This document shows, one piece after another, positions 53,906 to 54,191 of a stretch of DNA of 54,191 nt; the stretch's first letter is position 1, and each line of letters starts with the position of its first letter. The translations under genes and the position numbers were made by a program. The stretch comes from Bacteroides graminisolvens DSM 19988 = JCM 15093. GTDB lineage: Bacteria; Bacteroidota; Bacteroidia; Bacteroidales; Bacteroidaceae. The notes under the pieces are model-generated. The model was not told the DNA's origin and did no database searches. It worked only from the letters and a program-made list of their open reading frames with translations. The stretch spans positions 1-54,191 of the forward strand of contig NZ_ATZI01000016.1 in the NCBI RefSeq assembly GCF_000428125.1. Reading direction: 5' to 3'.

Positions 53906-54191
53906 TAAATAATAATCAGAAAAGGTACCATATAATAATTAAAAAATGGACCACTGCCACTTGCAAAAATATTAAAATGTTGGAACGTGGCAAAGGATAT
54001 TTTCCCTTTTCCCGTTTTCTGTTTAGATAAACTTCTATACACATAATAAATCATTTATTTTTTGTTTAATAATTTCGTCTGCTTCAGTCTGTAAGAATCC
54101 CCGTTCATATTTACCAGATAAGCTTTTTGCGTAATTCTGTCTATAAGTGCAGCAACAAGTATTTTATCCTTTATAACCTCATTCCATCTTT
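53904..54191 (-). mobile_element. IS21-family insertion sequence, right end, continuing past the window
   Basis: The element starts at about 53904 with TGTAAATAATAATC. Its end carries two tandem imperfect units (TAATAATcAgAAAAGG at 53910 and TAATAATtAaAAAAtGG at 53933; 23-bp period), as expected of the multiple terminal repeats of IS21. The helper gene istB reads toward this end on the minus strand. The istA gene and the other end are outside the window. Confidence 0.75.
54055..54191 (-). CDS. istB: IstB-like helper ATPase, C-terminal fragment
   Basis: Translation of the minus strand gives the last 45 residues of an IS21-family ATPase: RWNEVIKDKILVAALIDRI, then AYLVNMNGDSYRLK and a Lys-rich end, stopping at 54055-54057. 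The 'AALIDR(I/L)' and 'NMNGDSYR' features are typical of IstB C-termini. The Walker motifs are beyond the window. The gene ends about 150 bp from the element's end. Confidence 0.88.
   Translation of the reverse strand, partial: RWNEVIKDKILVAALIDRITQKAYLVNMNGDSYRLKQTKLLNKK

Noticed and set aside
53887..53930. GGTACC on both sides of the IS21 junction (53891 and 53924) as a target duplication
   Set aside because: One copy lies within the IS end, so it cannot be a target site duplication; the match is probably chance.
1..54191. A composite transposon made of the left transposase and the right IS21
   Set aside because: The two ends belong to different families and carry ordinary core genes between them; nothing indicates they move as a unit.

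Overview
The window looks like a chromosomal segment of a Bacteroides-type gut bacterium (phylum Bacteroidota). The reasons are two SusC/SusD pairs, a hybrid two-component sensor of PUL type, NigD-like, LruC and EFR1 families, a FecI/FecR/TonB-receptor trio, an AT-rich background, and many -7 boxes matching TAnnTTTG, the signature of the Bacteroidota primary sigma factor. I do not name a species.

Layout. 1-300: tail of a transposase. 306-4800 (minus): ECF sigma factor, FecR-type anti-sigma and a TonB receptor with STN domain, one signalling cassette. 4884-8159 (minus): potassium transporter Kup and a DUF6051-like alpha/beta hydrolase. 8327-12346 (plus): a tightly overlapping four-gene operon (GT2, tandem LAB_N membrane protein, UDP-glucuronate 4-epimerase, ArnT-like transferase) that probably adds an uronic acid or similar sugar to lipid A or another envelope glycan. 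12523-12652: a promoter-to-terminator unit without a good ORF, a possible small RNA. 12661-13029 (minus): small Gly/Arg-tailed RRM protein. 13311-16585 (plus): LruC and NigD-like lipoproteins. 16620-16920: repeat-rich spacer. 16957-21400: DNA glycosylase Tag, an exported class-I amidotransferase-like hydrolase and a GH2 lipoprotein. 21470-26745 (minus): SusC/SusD pair plus a small exported protein. 26901-27058: a 31-codon ORF followed by a strong terminator. 27145-30207 (plus): NEW3-domain membrane protein with an ABC ATPase and permease. 30275-34713: two flavodoxin/ferredoxin fusion proteins, a TlpA-like thioredoxin, UmuC, UmuD and a hexapeptide acetyltransferase. 34768-34841: tRNA-Ala(GGC). 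34918-37825 (plus): DUF4286 protein, RuvC and type I pullulanase.

37890-52343 is a complete-looking xylan utilisation locus: divergent hybrid sensor, SusC, SusD, IPT/TIG surface glycan-binding protein, a GH10 xylanase whose catalytic domain is split by two nearly identical CBM-like modules, and a CE15-type glucuronoyl esterase. Three copies of a GTAAC-containing motif spaced exactly 21 bp lie upstream of susC and are a good candidate operator for the sensor. The sensor would read xylo-oligosaccharides in the periplasm; surface proteins bind and cut xylan; SusCD imports the products; the esterase removes glucuronoyl-lignin cross-links.

52505-54191 is accessory DNA: a Lin1244/Lin1753 (DUF4373)-type gene whose 3' half is much richer in GC than its surroundings, immediately followed by five TATATAG iterons at 22-23 bp period, then an AraC-family gene cut off after 68 codons by an IS21-family element. 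The iteron array beside a replication-initiator-like gene is the least conventional structure in the window.
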